Source of the DNA: Rhodococcus sp. KBS0724
GTDB taxonomy: Bacteria; Actinomycetota; Actinomycetes; Mycobacteriales; Mycobacteriaceae
Assembly (NCBI RefSeq): GCF_005938745.2
Contig: NZ_VCBX02000001.1
Location: 6,028,501 to 6,092,500, forward strand
Length of the DNA stretch: 64,000 bases
Direction of reading: 5' to 3'
This document shows positions 51,980 through 60,936 of the stretch, one piece after another; position 1 is the stretch's first letter, and each line of letters opens with the position of its first letter. The position numbers and the translations under genes were made by a program. The notes under the pieces are model-generated. The model saw nothing but the letters and a program-made list of their open reading frames with translations. It did not search any database and was not told where the DNA came from.

Positions 51980-52696
51980 ATGGCCACACCTCCGTTTCAG
52001 CAACTGCACGACTCGATGCTGGAACAACTGGGTCAAGACATCGTCAGTGGCACCCTCGGACCGGGCACCACCATCTCCGCGGATGAGGTCGCCACCCGCT
52101 ACGACGTGTCCCGCACGGTCATCCGGGAAGTCGTGCGAGTACTCGAATCACTCGGCCTCGCCTCGGTGCGTCGACGGGTCGGAATCACGATCCTCGGATC
52201 GGAGCATTGGAATGCTCTCGATCCCCATGTCATCCGTTGGCAGTTGGCCGGCCCCGGCCGGTTCGAGCAACTGTCGATCCTCAGCGAACTACGCTCAGGG
52301 ATCGAACCGCTGGCCGCCCGTTTGGCTGCGACCCGAGCCACTCCGCAGCAGTGCGGCGCGCTCACTGCGGCTGTAATCGGGATGTCAGCTACCGCACGCT
52401 CCGCCGATACCGACGCCTATCTGGGGCACGATTCGGACTTTCATCGCACTCTGCTCGCCGCGTCCGGAAACCCGATGTTGCGCGCGATGTCGCAGATCGT
52501 CGTCGAGATCCTCGAGGGTCGAACTCGCCACTCACTGATGCCCCACGAAGCCGATCCGGAAGCGATTCACCTGCACGGAGTGGTCGCGTCGGCAATTCAG
52601 TCCGGTGACGCCGAGGCCGCTGAAGCCGCGATGCGATCGATAGTCGCGGAGTCCGCCGAGGCCGTCGAAACCATGCGCGCCTCTCCGCCGCTGTAG
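51980..52696 (+). CDS. GntR-family regulator (FCD type), likely gluconate repressor
   Basis: A 238-aa regulator. The N-terminal winged helix has G-T-L-G-P-G-T-T-I-S-A-D-E-V-A, Y-D-V-S-R-T-V-I-R-E-V-V-R-V-L-E-S-L-G-L. The FCD domain has the metal-type D-S-D-F-H-R-T-L-L and E-A-I-H-L-H-G. It is divergent from gntP-gntK, which it most likely represses in the absence of gluconate. The ATG at 51980 begins the family-conserved region. Confidence 0.88.
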   Translation: MATPPFQQLHDSMLEQLGQDIVSGTLGPGTTISADEVATRYDVSRTVIREVVRVLESLGLASVRRRVGITILGSEHWNALDPHVIRWQLAGPGRFEQLSILSELRSGIEPLAARLAATRATPQQCGALTAAVIGMSATARSADTDAYLGHDSDFHRTLLAASGNPMLRAMSQIVVEILEGRTRHSLMPHEADPEAIHLHGVVASAIQSGDAEAAEAAMRSIVAESAEAVETMRASPPL

Positions 52697-52793
52697 TTCG
52701 AGCCACAGACTCTGCTGATTTGCTCCGCAACCGCTCCGCAAGTGGAACGCTTGGAACCATGACATCACTCGCCACGCCCGAGAGCGCACTCTG

Positions 52794-53801
52794 ATGGCCC
52801 GCCCGGTACGCGTCGTTGTACTCGGCGCGGGATCCTGGGGAACCACCGTTGCCGGGCTGGCCGCCCGCAACACACCCACTTTGTTGTGGGCACGCAGTGC
52901 GGACACCGCTGACGAGATCAACTCGCAGCGCACCAACAGCAGGTACCTCGGTGAGCGCAGGCTTCCGAAAGACCTGAAAGCGACATCCGACCTGGTCCAG
53001 GCGGCACGTGAGGCCGACGTCCTGGTCTGTGGCGTTCCGTCGCATGCCGTACGTTCCACACTTACCGAGATCTCCAACGAGGTTCGCGCGTGGGTCCCGA
53101 TCCTGTCCCTCGCCAAGGGCCTGGAACCCGGAACTCGCCAGCGACCCACCGAAGTGATCGCCGAGTGCCTGCCCGGCCATCCCGTCGGGCTTCTGGCCGG
53201 ACCCAATATCGCCAAGGAGATTGTCGACGGCATGGCCGCCGCCTCCGTCGTCGCGACGCAGGACGACCGCGTTGCTGCAGCACTGCAGCCGCTCTTTGCC
53301 TCGTCGGTGTTCCGCGTCTACCGCAACACCGACGTTCTGGGGTGCGAACTCGGCGGCGTCCTCAAGAACATCGTCGCGATTGCGTCCGGGATGGCTGACG
53401 GTCTGGGCGTCGGCGACAACACCCGCGCCATGGTGTTGGCTCGTGGACTCGCAGAGATGACCCGGATGGGCGAAGCGATGGGCGCCAATCCGCGAACATT
53501 TGCCGGCTTGACCGGTGTCGGCGATTTGATTGCCACCTGCATGGCTCCCACCTCCCGCAACCGCCGAGTGGGCGAAGCGCTCGCGCAGGGACTGACGGTC
53601 GAGGAAGCCGTCGAGAAGCTGGGTCAGGTAGCCGAGGGTGTGAAGACTGCGCCGACGGTCATGGCTCTGGCCCGTGAGTACGGCGTGGACATGCCGATTG
53701 CGGCGGAGGTCGAGGCGGTCATCGCCGGTCGCCAGAGTGCCAACGACGCTTACCGAGGCCTGCAGAAGGTAGCCGCAGGCGACGAGGAAGACATCGCGTG
53801 A
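52794..53801 (+). CDS. gpsA: NAD(P)H-dependent glycerol-3-phosphate dehydrogenase
   Basis: A 335-aa enzyme. G-A-G-S-W-G-T is the N-terminal cofactor motif, S-L-A-K-G-L-E carries a substrate Lys, G-P-N-I-A-K-E-I follows, and [15 protein letters not shown] holds the catalytic Lys. It makes sn-glycerol-3-phosphate for phospholipids. It stands alone on the plus strand, with a perfect 18-bp hairpin after the stop. Confidence 0.95.
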   Translation: MARPVRVVVLGAGSWGTTVAGLAARNTPTLLWARSADTADEINSQRTNSRYLGERRLPKDLKATSDLVQAAREADVLVCGVPSHAVRSTLTEISNEVRAWVPILSLAKGLEPGTRQRPTEVIAECLPGHPVGLLAGPNIAKEIVDGMAAASVVATQDDRVAAALQPLFASSVFRVYRNTDVLGCELGGVLKNIVAIASGMADGLGVGDNTRAMVLARGLAEMTRMGEAMGANPRTFAGLTGVGDLIATCMAPTSRNRRVGEALAQGLTVEEAVEKLGQVAEGVKTAPTVMALAREYGVDMPIAAEVEAVIAGRQSANDAYRGLQKVAAGDEEDIA

Positions 53802-53806
53802 TGAAT

Positions 53807-53846
53807 ATCTACAGGTATCTAGCTCACTAGCTAGATACCTGTAGAT
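53807..53846. terminator. Perfect 18-bp hairpin between gpsA and the M50-like gene
   Basis: Arms at 53807-53824 and 53829-53846 are exact complements (outer bases ATCTACAGG and CCTGTAGAT) around CACT. It lies between convergent genes ending at 53801 and 53861. There is little T-run, but position and stability support a bidirectional terminator. Confidence 0.7.
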
Positions 53847-53860
53847 AGTTCAATCGACGC

Positions 53861-54580
53861 TCAAGCACCCACTGGGCGCAGGATCCACCAACCGCCGACA
53901 GCCAGCACTCCCACGTTCACCACGAAGAACAAGCCAACCCACACGATCGCGGGTATCGGCGAGAGTCTGGCCAGTTGATCGGCGTCGGAATCCGGCGCTC
54001 CGCCGCGGCGACTGCGCTGACGCTGCAGTTCCACAACAGGGCGAGGTCCGGCAAACAGCAGGAAGAGCGTCAAGAAGTATGCGGCGGCCACCTGCAGTTC
54101 CGCCGTTCCCCACCACACGAGAGCAAACAGCGCTGCCCCGACAACGGCAAGCGAGAACACTCCGTAGAGATTGCGGATCAACACCATCATGACCGCAACA
54201 ACAAACAGTCCGATCCACAGCACCAACACGGCCCGTTGCGCACCCAGCAAGGCGGCCGCTCCCAGTCCGAGAATCGACGGACCCACATAGCCCGCGAACG
54301 TCATCACGACGACGCCGAATCCGGTCGGTTTACCCGACGAGATAGCAACCCCCGACGTATCCGAGTGCAGCCGAAGACCTTTCAACCGTCGACCGACCAG
54401 GACGGCAACAATCAGGTGAGCGCCCTCGTGCGCGATGGTCACGACGTTGCGGGCAACCCGCCACAGGTGTGGTTCGAGGACAATCACCACAGCAACAAGT
54501 GCGGCCAGCGGAACCACCCAGGTTTGCGGAGCAGGACTGATCGCCGTAACCCGATCCCAGGCCGTCTCGAGGGCGTTCAC
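53861..54580 (-). CDS. M50-like membrane metallopeptidase homologue
   Basis: A 239-aa polytopic membrane protein. The first or second helix carries H-E-G-A-H, the H-E-x-x-H zinc motif of M50-type (site-2-protease-like) peptidases, followed by V-G-R-R-L-K-G-L-R-L. About six hydrophobic segments follow, and a polar R-Q-R-S-R-R-G-G loop lies near residue 190. No PDZ domain is present. Its start overlaps the end of the ATPase gene by 4 bases, so the two are probably co-translated. Physiological substrate unknown. Confidence 0.75.
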   Translation of the reverse strand: MNALETAWDRVTAISPAPQTWVVPLAALVAVVIVLEPHLWRVARNVVTIAHEGAHLIVAVLVGRRLKGLRLHSDTSGVAISSGKPTGFGVVVMTFAGYVGPSILGLGAAALLGAQRAVLVLWIGLFVVAVMMVLIRNLYGVFSLAVVGAALFALVWWGTAELQVAAAYFLTLFLLFAGPRPVVELQRQRSRRGGAPDSDADQLARLSPIPAIVWVGLFFVVNVGVLAVGGWWILRPVGA

Positions 54581-55806
54581 TCTGCCTGCCCACGCAAGTA
54601 GCGGCCGAAGTGCGGCACCGTGAATCCGATCGACCCGCGCTCCGCGGAGTAGATCAGGCCTTTCTTGATCAGTCCGTCACGCGCCGGCGACAACGACGCG
54701 GGCTTGCGTCCGAGTTCCACCGCGATCGCTGCCGTCGCCACCGGCCCATCGTCACCGGACAGGTCTGCCATGGCACGCATGTACTCCCGCTCTGCCGGAG
54801 TTGCTCTCTCATAACGTGATCCGAAGAACCCGACCGCCAATTCCTCTTCAGCTGTCGGAGCACCCACCCGCACATCATCTTTCGTAATCGGACTCGATGC
54901 GGCCACATCCCACGTGGCTTTGCCGTAGGCCTGAACAAAATACGGATAGCCGTCCGCCGCGTCGTACAGAGCGTCGAGTGCTGCGTCCGTGAACTCGACG
55001 TCCTCACGCGCGGCGGGTGCGATCAACGCCTGGTCCGCTGCACCGCGTTCGAGTCGATCGATCCGGTGGTAGCTGAACAGCCGCTCCGAGTAGCTTTTCG
55101 ACGCGGACAGCACCGCAGGCAGGTGCGGAAGGCCCGCTCCCACCACGATCAAAGGCGCTGCATCCTGACTCAATTCGTGGCAAGCGCCACAGATCGCCGA
55201 AACATCCGCCGCACCGAGGTCCTGCATTTCGTCGATGAAAATCGCGATACCGACACCGACGTCCCGCGCCAGCGACGACGCATCCATCAGCAGTTCGACC
55301 AAGTCGATTTCGATGTCGCCACTGTCGGCCCGCCCCTTCAACGCCGGCGCGTCTATTCCGGGCTGCCACCGCTCACGCATCCCCTTGTCTGCGGTCGCCC
55401 GGAGCGCAAACGATTTCAGGACACCGAGAAACTGCTCGACCCGCTCGGGATCGCGATGCGAGACAGCGATCTCCCGAACAGCCATGTGCAGGGCGGACGA
55501 CAGTGGGCGTCGTAGATCTTGATCAGGGCGAGCCTCGATCTTGCCCGTCCCCCAACTCTTCGAGATTGCCGCCGATCGGAGCTGGTTCAGCAGTACGGTC
55601 TTCCCCACACCGCGGAGTCCGGTCAGGACAACACTGCGTTCGGGTCGTCCGCGTGCGATGCGCTCGAGCACGACGTCGAACGCGTCTATCTGCTTGTCTC
55701 GACCGGCCAGTTCCGGCGGCCGTTGGCCGGCGCCAGGTGCATATGGATTGCGTACGGGGTCCATGCCCATCGACGGTACAAGTCGACTAGCCGAATATGC
55801 CGTCAT
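54577..55806 (-). CDS. AAA-type ATPase (Orc1/Cdc6-like P-loop protein)
   Basis: Up to 409 aa. Walker A is G-L-R-G-V-G-K-T and Walker B I-F-I-D-E-M-Q-D-L; the C-terminal part looks like a winged helix (P-A-S-L-S-P-A-R-D-G-L-I-K-K-G-L-I). The start may be the first ATG (55806, no ribosome site, possibly leaderless) or ATGs at 55770/55764, where the conserved-looking M-D-P-V-R-N-P-Y begins. It is coupled to the M50-like gene. Possible roles include DNA-associated regulation or a conflict-type STAND-like ATPase; the true function is unknown. Confidence 0.75.
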   Translation of the reverse strand: MTAYSASRLVPSMGMDPVRNPYAPGAGQRPPELAGRDKQIDAFDVVLERIARGRPERSVVLTGLRGVGKTVLLNQLRSAAISKSWGTGKIEARPDQDLRRPLSSALHMAVREIAVSHRDPERVEQFLGVLKSFALRATADKGMRERWQPGIDAPALKGRADSGDIEIDLVELLMDASSLARDVGVGIAIFIDEMQDLGAADVSAICGACHELSQDAAPLIVVGAGLPHLPAVLSASKSYSERLFSYHRIDRLERGAADQALIAPAAREDVEFTDAALDALYDAADGYPYFVQAYGKATWDVAASSPITKDDVRVGAPTAEEELAVGFFGSRYERATPAEREYMRAMADLSGDDGPVATAAIAVELGRKPASLSPARDGLIKKGLIYSAERGSIGFTVPHFGRYLRGQAE

Positions 55807-55867
55807 CTAGGGCGTGTCCTAGAGAGAACTAGTAAGCGCAATATCGACGCGATGCAAAGGTAGCCAG

Positions 55868-56923
55868 ATGACCCCACATGTGGAATCGATCCTGGAAGGG
55901 CCACGAGGGCGACGTTTGTGCCTCGAACTTGCCAGGGAGTTGGAACCGGACATTGCTAGCGCAATCTTCCGGCTCTCCCACGGTGTCGAGAAAACAAGTG
56001 AGGGGATTCTCGTTCCCGCGCCATGGGTGGACGACGCCGAACCCTTCCCTGTCTCATTGCTGGAGCAACTCTCCGCGGCCCTTGCGTCGCTCGATCTGTC
56101 CGGCCTCGACACCACGCAGATACTGACCGCTCTGGGACGATCGGTGAACTCTGCCATGTACTGGCAGGAACCGGACGGTGCTGACTTGCTCGCGGGCCAC
56201 CCGATCATCCGATCAGCCCTCGCCGACATTGCCGAACGAATTGCGACGTCCCCGATCATGGAGTGGTTCAAGGAGTCTCGCCGGACCGAGCAGTGGGCCA
56301 TCGACTGGCGATCGGCCAATGCCTGGCCACCACTACCGAAATATCCGCGACAAACACTGCGCCAGTGGGCAGCCAAGGAACGCGCCGAAGAAGAACGCGC
56401 CGCGCGGGAACGCCCACGTGACCCCAACGCCAGTTGGGGCGGAACATGGTGGTCAATTCCCCTCGGACTTATCAAGACTGTCGGTCGACTTCCTGCCGGG
56501 TTGGGCCTCGAGGAAGACGGCTTCGGGTGGAAGCAAGCGATCGCGATACCGGTCCGTGGGGCCGGGCGGACGTTCGAGGTTCGTTCGGACGAGGACTGGA
56601 TCTTGCTATGCAGTGAGTATCCGCTTGAGGTCACCGCATCCCGCCGACATGTGTGGTTCCAGACCACCGGCCGCGACGGTCGGTGGGTCATCCCCGATTG
56701 GGAGCGTGTCGCGAATGAGTGGGACGCCGTGCACCTCACGGTTTTGGGTTATCTCAGCAGCGCGACGCGGGTACTTCACGTCGACGCCGAGACCGCCACA
56801 GTCATGGGCGGATGGGACCCCGACACCACCATCTGGCTCACGGATGTCGCACGCGAATGGGATGGCCCGCGACAGGATTGGCACCTCGACGGAGGCAGCG
56901 ACACTTGGATTTTGACGCTATAG
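55868..56923 (+). CDS. Hypothetical protein, 351 aa
   Basis: I do not recognise the family. The protein is soluble, with an acidic helical N-terminal half (repeated Leu/Ser-rich helices to about residue 130), an Arg/Glu-rich helix around 175-195 (A-A-K-E-R-A-E-E-E-R-A-A-R-E-R) and a Trp-rich beta C-terminal half (G-G-W-D-P-D-T-T-I-W-L ending D-T-W-I-L-T-L). It is divergent from the AAA ATPase with a 61-base gap and may be controlled with it. Its last 6 bases overlap the convergent next gene. Confidence 0.65.
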   Translation: MTPHVESILEGPRGRRLCLELARELEPDIASAIFRLSHGVEKTSEGILVPAPWVDDAEPFPVSLLEQLSAALASLDLSGLDTTQILTALGRSVNSAMYWQEPDGADLLAGHPIIRSALADIAERIATSPIMEWFKESRRTEQWAIDWRSANAWPPLPKYPRQTLRQWAAKERAEEERAARERPRDPNASWGGTWWSIPLGLIKTVGRLPAGLGLEEDGFGWKQAIAIPVRGAGRTFEVRSDEDWILLCSEYPLEVTASRRHVWFQTTGRDGRWVIPDWERVANEWDAVHLTVLGYLSSATRVLHVDAETATVMGGWDPDTTIWLTDVAREWDGPRQDWHLDGGSDTWILTL

Positions 56924-57415
56924 GCGCTTTCTGCCGGGATCTGGGTACTGCGAGAGCACTTTATTCCGATACGCGCGGAACTCGTCGAAGCTCCCGGTGA
57001 GGGCCTGTAAAAGTTCGGCGGCGCTCTCCACCCAAGCCACGTCGTCGAGTTCCGGAAGATCTTCGGGCGCGTGGTTGCGCTGCGGCACAAGAAACGTCGG
57101 ATCACCAGAGGGGTTGACGATCATAAAACCGGCAGCGACACACAGTTCGTAGATGAACTCGCACTCTGCACCGGTAAGGCTGGCATGAAAGATACCGCCA
57201 CTCAAAGGATCACTCTTGTCCAGTGGGTCGAGGTACAGGTCAGAGAAACGACCGTCGAAGCTCAGAGGGTTGCCGTCGAGATCGAAGATCTCTCCTCCGT
57301 ACCGGCCCGCAACGAGTTGCAGGCCACGCCGTTCGAGGAAGTCGGCGACGCCGCCGCGGTCGGCATCAACCTGCTCGTCCTGCTTGATGCGCATGAAGGT
57401 CAACGAGAAGCCCAT
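56918..57415 (-). CDS. Hypothetical protein, 165 aa
   Basis: An acidic soluble protein with no family I recognise. It opens with M-G-F-S-L-T-F-M-R-I and has a mixed alpha/beta pattern with E-C-E-F-I-Y-E-L-C-V-A-A-G-F near the middle, which resembles SUKH/immunity-type or Imm-like folds only vaguely. It converges on the 351-aa gene with a 6-base overlap. Confidence 0.55.
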   Translation of the reverse strand: MGFSLTFMRIKQDEQVDADRGGVADFLERRGLQLVAGRYGGEIFDLDGNPLSFDGRFSDLYLDPLDKSDPLSGGIFHASLTGAECEFIYELCVAAGFMIVNPSGDPTFLVPQRNHAPEDLPELDDVAWVESAAELLQALTGSFDEFRAYRNKVLSQYPDPGRKRL

Positions 57416-57654
57416 GTCGGCACACTAACCCGAACGCGCCGACTAACCGGCGCATTCGATCGCGGCCTGGACCGCGCCTTTGTCGGTGCCGATATGGCTG
57501 AGCCAGTACCCCCCGACATCCATTCGGTGAGCAGGGTTTGCCACGACCCGCAGTGGCAGCGCAGGTAGGTGACAGTCCCTTCGCTGGTCCGATGACGCGA
57601 TTCGATTTCCCACCGGTGGATGCACTGGACGCTGGCAAGTTCTGTTTTCTTCAT
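57400..57654 (-). CDS. Small Cys/His protein, possibly frameshifted at a G6 run
   Basis: An 84-aa reading frame from the ATG at 57654. Residues 10-45 look genuine (Q-C-I-H-R-W-E-I-E-S-R-H, then Y-L-R-C-H-C-G-S-W-Q), with three Cys and several His suggesting a small zinc ribbon. After a run of six G (57514-57509 on the minus strand) the sequence turns Arg/Ser/Pro-rich and unconvincing. One added G would instead give a tail G-G-Y-W-L-S-H-I-G-T-D-K-G with a stop at 57443. It is either a real frameshift, a sequencing error or a weak gene. No ribosome site; it may be leaderless. Confidence 0.4.
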   Translation of the reverse strand: MKKTELASVQCIHRWEIESRHRTSEGTVTYLRCHCGSWQTLLTEWMSGGTGSAISAPTKARSRPRSNAPVSRRVRVSVPTWASR

Positions 57655-57679
57655 ACGACAACCATGATGTAATGGCATT

Positions 57680-58195
57680 ATGCATCTCAACCCTTACGGA
57701 GAATATGCGGTGACTTTGGCTGCCGACCTGGCCAATCGCCATCCCCGGACACTCGACGAACTCGTCGAACGCTGCGTCGACGCGGGTATCATTCTCGATT
57801 TCCCCATCGCCGAGAAAGACCTGGGCGAAACTCTCGACCTTCTGACCGAGTGGTCGAAAATCGTCGACCTCACCGACGAGGAGGGCCGCGCCGAACTTGT
57901 GAACGTCATGTTGGAGCAAGCGTCGGCCTACCCACGCATGACCAATCACGCGGGCGACGGCTGGCATCTGCATTACCGCGATCCGCAGCAGTCGCTTGCC
58001 GAGGTCTTGAAAGCCCTGTTCTCGGTGGGGACGGCGCTACACCTCGTGGGCCGCGGAATGCACCGCCTTGGGCGATGCTCCCTCGACGAGTGCACCAATA
58101 TCTACGCAGACACCTCACGCAACGGCAGGCAACGGTACTGCTCCCCCACCTGTTCGAATCGAGACGCGGTACGACGCCATCGCGCGCGAAACTGA
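57680..58195 (+). CDS. CGNR zinc-finger (ABATE) protein
   Basis: A 171-aa protein. The C-terminal R-C-S-L-D-E-C-x-N-I-Y-A-D, R-Y-C-S-P-T-C-S-N-R-D-A-V-R-R-H segment is a zf-CGNR motif with four Cys. The N-terminal part is a helical ABATE-type domain, shorter than usual. Such proteins are thought to be stress-responsive transcription factors. The ATG at 57680 is only 25 bases from the divergent small Cys/His gene, and neither has a ribosome site. Confidence 0.82.
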   Translation: MHLNPYGEYAVTLAADLANRHPRTLDELVERCVDAGIILDFPIAEKDLGETLDLLTEWSKIVDLTDEEGRAELVNVMLEQASAYPRMTNHAGDGWHLHYRDPQQSLAEVLKALFSVGTALHLVGRGMHRLGRCSLDECTNIYADTSRNGRQRYCSPTCSNRDAVRRHRARN

Positions 58196-58200
58196 ATTCG

Positions 58201-58908
58201 CTACGAGGTAGGTACTACTACATCGATGCCCGAACCACCTTGAAAGTCGAAGCTCCCGAGATTGGTACCGAGGCTCTCGCTGTTGCTGCCGGTATTGACG
58301 GTGCTGCCGTTGCCACTACCCGAGCTACTACCGGTCGAGATCCTCTCCCACGCATCGATCAGATCGTTGAGACTCTCGAATCCGAGACCCTCCAAAGAAC
58401 CTGAGACACTTCCCGTTCCCAGGCCCTCGAAGAATCCACCGACAACAACCACCTCGGGCAAGCTTATCGCCGGAAGTGTTGTGATCGGCGGTATGAGACT
58501 CGGAATGAACACGCAGGCACCGACAACCGCGTAGACACCGTTGGGGATATCCGTGACGGTCTTGGTCAGCTCTCGCTGTGGAAGGACTCCGAACAGATCG
58601 CCGATGTTCGTAACCTGGGGATAGACAAGGACACCGGGATCGAGCAACGACGCCGGGTCACTGATGACGGCAGGCAGATTCTTTATATCGACAATCGCCG
58701 GCGTGCAGTTGATCAGACTCAGTCGCGGATTCGGATTCTTGATGGTGAACGTGATGCTGTTCCCGGACACACTCACCGAAAGCGGGGGCGGTAACACAAC
58801 CCGCTCCGCCGACGCAGTTGCCGGCGTCAGGAATGCCATTCCGATCGCGGCAGCGGACGCCAGTGCAATTCCGCCGAGAATCCTGGTGAATCCACGTGTG
58901 GCCATCAT
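58201..58908 (-). CDS. Secreted protein A of a paralogous pair
   Basis: A 235-aa protein with a signal peptide (hydrophobic to about residue 33, cleavage near A-T-A-S-A-E). A beta-rich domain follows, with S-V-S-G-N-S-I-T-F-T-I-K-N-P-N, a Cys pair (C-T-P-A-I and G-A-C-V-F), S-L-L-D-P-G-V-L-V-Y-P-Q-V and Y-A-V-V-G-A-C, then a Gly/Ser/Asn-rich C-terminal tail. The neighbour at 58918-59427 repeats this layout. Probably exported to the cell envelope; function unknown. Confidence 0.75.
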   Translation of the reverse strand: MMATRGFTRILGGIALASAAAIGMAFLTPATASAERVVLPPPLSVSVSGNSITFTIKNPNPRLSLINCTPAIVDIKNLPAVISDPASLLDPGVLVYPQVTNIGDLFGVLPQRELTKTVTDIPNGVYAVVGACVFIPSLIPPITTLPAISLPEVVVVGGFFEGLGTGSVSGSLEGLGFESLNDLIDAWERISTGSSSGSGNGSTVNTGSNSESLGTNLGSFDFQGGSGIDVVVPTS

Positions 58909-58917
58909 CGTCCCCGA

Positions 58918-59427
58918 TCAGCTGCCGAATAGTCCTGTGAGACTACCGGTATTGATGCCACTGAGGGGACCGCCGACGACAACCACTGTGGGAGTGCCGA
59001 CCGTCGGGGTGAGTCCACTTCCGTCGAGGATGTCGATGCATCCACCAATGACGGCGTACGTACCGTCCGGAAGAGGCGCGGTCGTGGTGGCGGTACCTCC
59101 CACACCGACACCCCACAGCGAGGATGGATTCGAAACATCGGGGTAAACAACAACATTCGGATCGAGTAGCTTGTCGGGGTTCTCGGCAACCGCCGCCGCG
59201 TCCGCCACATTCAACACGAACGCCTGGCACCACGACGTCAGTGACGTGTTTGTGTTGCGCACCGTCAATGTCAGATCGTTGCCGGCAACCGAGTACGACA
59301 CGTCGGGTGCGGCGGTTGCCGCCGACGCGACTGCCGGGTTGATCAGTACCGCGCCGCCGACCGCTGCTGCTCCAACTGCGACGGCCCCGACCACTCGACG
59401 AACTGCACTTCGCCCCTGCGTCAGCAT
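58918..59427 (-). CDS. Secreted protein B of a paralogous pair
   Basis: A 169-aa protein with a signal peptide ending near A-V-A-S-A-A. The mature domain parallels the downstream gene: V-A-G-N-D-L-T-L-T-V-R-N-T-N, W-C-Q-A-F, K-L-L-D-P-N-V-V-V-Y-P-D-V and Y-A-V-I-G-G-C. It lacks the long Ser/Gly tail. The two genes are 9 bases apart and look like a tandem duplication. Function unknown. Confidence 0.75.
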   Translation of the reverse strand: MLTQGRSAVRRVVGAVAVGAAAVGGAVLINPAVASAATAAPDVSYSVAGNDLTLTVRNTNTSLTSWCQAFVLNVADAAAVAENPDKLLDPNVVVYPDVSNPSSLWGVGVGGTATTTAPLPDGTYAVIGGCIDILDGSGLTPTVGTPTVVVVGGPLSGINTGSLTGLFGS

Positions 59428-59556
59428 TGACTTCCCTCTCGATCACGTTCCACGACAATCAGCACAGGGTAGAACCACCCGCACTGCCGGGGTCGTTCGA
59501 ATCGCCGAAGTTGCAACCAACGAAGGAAGACTCAGGACCAATGTCCTACCCCGGGG

Positions 59557-60687
59557 TTACACCCGAGTCGTCGCTCCACCCCGAACCAGACCACGACGCT
59601 CGAGGATGGGACGAACTCCCTCGCCGAACTGGTAGGTCTCCTCGAGATGCGGATAGCCAGACAAGATGAAGTGGTCCAACCCGATTGCCGCGTACTCCGC
59701 GATCCTGTCCGCAACTTCTTCGTGTGAGCCGACCAGGGCGGTACCCGCGCCACCGCGCACCAATCCGACTCCCGTCCACAGGTTTGGCGCAATTTCCAGC
59801 GATCGAGCACCGATACCTTCTCGGTATGCGGATCCACCGCCGTGCAATTCGTTCATCAGGCGTTGGCCCTCGGAATTCGACCGCGCAAGGTTCGCTTGCG
59901 CACGTTCCACTGTCGCGGGATCCAGCGCGCCGAGCAGGCGATCGGCCTCGGCCCAGGCTTCTTCACTCGTGTCACGACTGATGACGTGCAAGCGAATTCC
60001 GTAGTCGAGCCGCCGTCCCTGAATCTCCGCCAAGTCCCTGATCCACGCAATTTTCGCGGCAACCGCAGAAGGCGTTTCGCCCCAGGTGAGATAGGTGTCG
60101 GCAAAACGCGAAGCGACGGTTCCCGCGGCCGGTGACGATCCGCCGAAGAAGATGGGCGGAACCGGGTCCGGAAGGCGGTGCAGCTCAGCATTTTCCACGC
60201 TGACGTACTCGCCGGAAAAATCGACCGGACCGTTGCCTGCCCACAGCTGACGGACGACGTCGAGGTACTCGCCACAACGCGCGTAGCGCTGATTCTTGTC
60301 CAGGAAGTCGCCGAACGTCCGCTGCTCGTAGTCCTCGCCGCCGGTCACGACGTTCAGGAGCAACCGTCCGCCGGATTGCCACTGGAACGTTGCTGCCATC
60401 TGAGCGGCCAACGTCGGACTCGTCAGGCCGGGCCGCAGGGCGACGAGGAACTTGAGGGTTTCGGTGGTGTCGATCATCATCGCCGTCGTCAGCCAGGCAT
60501 CCTCGCACCAGGCTCCCGTGGGAGTGAGGACAGCCTCGAAGCCGTTGGCCTCAGCCGCTGCGCCGATCTGGTTGAGGTACTTCAGCGTTGCCGGTCGATC
60601 TCCGGACATGCCGCTGCCGTGGCCACCGGCCATCAGATTGCGGGAATCGCCATAAGTGGGCAAGTACCAATGGAAACGCAAGGACAT
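59557..60687 (-). CDS. ssuD: FMNH2-dependent alkanesulfonate monooxygenase (SsuD-like)
   Basis: A 376-aa luciferase-like TIM-barrel monooxygenase, the SsuD length. Landmarks include R-F-H-W-Y-L-P-T-Y-G-D near the N terminus, N-V-V-T-G-G-E, the C-x-D-A-W-L segment, and F-I-L-S-G-Y-P-H-L-E-E-T-Y-Q-F-G-E near the C terminus. It would release sulfite from alkanesulfonates using reduced flavin. No ssuA/B/C/E genes are adjacent, so a related LLM substrate cannot be excluded. Confidence 0.85.
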   Translation of the reverse strand: MSLRFHWYLPTYGDSRNLMAGGHGSGMSGDRPATLKYLNQIGAAAEANGFEAVLTPTGAWCEDAWLTTAMMIDTTETLKFLVALRPGLTSPTLAAQMAATFQWQSGGRLLLNVVTGGEDYEQRTFGDFLDKNQRYARCGEYLDVVRQLWAGNGPVDFSGEYVSVENAELHRLPDPVPPIFFGGSSPAAGTVASRFADTYLTWGETPSAVAAKIAWIRDLAEIQGRRLDYGIRLHVISRDTSEEAWAEADRLLGALDPATVERAQANLARSNSEGQRLMNELHGGGSAYREGIGARSLEIAPNLWTGVGLVRGGAGTALVGSHEEVADRIAEYAAIGLDHFILSGYPHLEETYQFGEGVRPILERRGLVRGGATTRV

Positions 60688-60890
60688 GGCAGTTCCTTCG
60701 GATCGACTTCAACAGACAGGGGCAAACACTTCATTAGACCGTTCGAATGCCCCTGACAACAGGGTTGAAATCACGAGGATTATTACCTTCTGCCACGGCG
60801 CACATAGCAGTATTCGCTAATCTTCCAAATTTTCTAGATATAAATAGAAATTCCGGACATACGCAAATTTTCCGATACGCCACCGCATCG

Positions 60891-60906
60891 GATACATCAA
60901 TGTATC
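60891..60906. promoter_or_regulatory. TetR-type operator upstream of the TetR-FAD dehydrogenase operon
   Basis: GATACAT-CA-ATGTATC is a perfect 7-base inverted repeat 31 bases upstream of the TetR start (60937), in the AT-rich 249-base gap from the divergent SsuD-like gene. A partial GATAC repeat precedes it (from about 60874). Likely autoregulation. Confidence 0.55.
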
Positions 60907-60936
60907 GTTTGGGAAACCAGCATCAAGGAGGTACGG

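Noticed and set aside
55819..56739. 306-codon open frame antisense to the 351-aa hypothetical gene
   Set aside because: Ser/Arg-rich composition, no ribosome site. The plus-strand reading has a better balanced protein composition, although neither has a recognised family.
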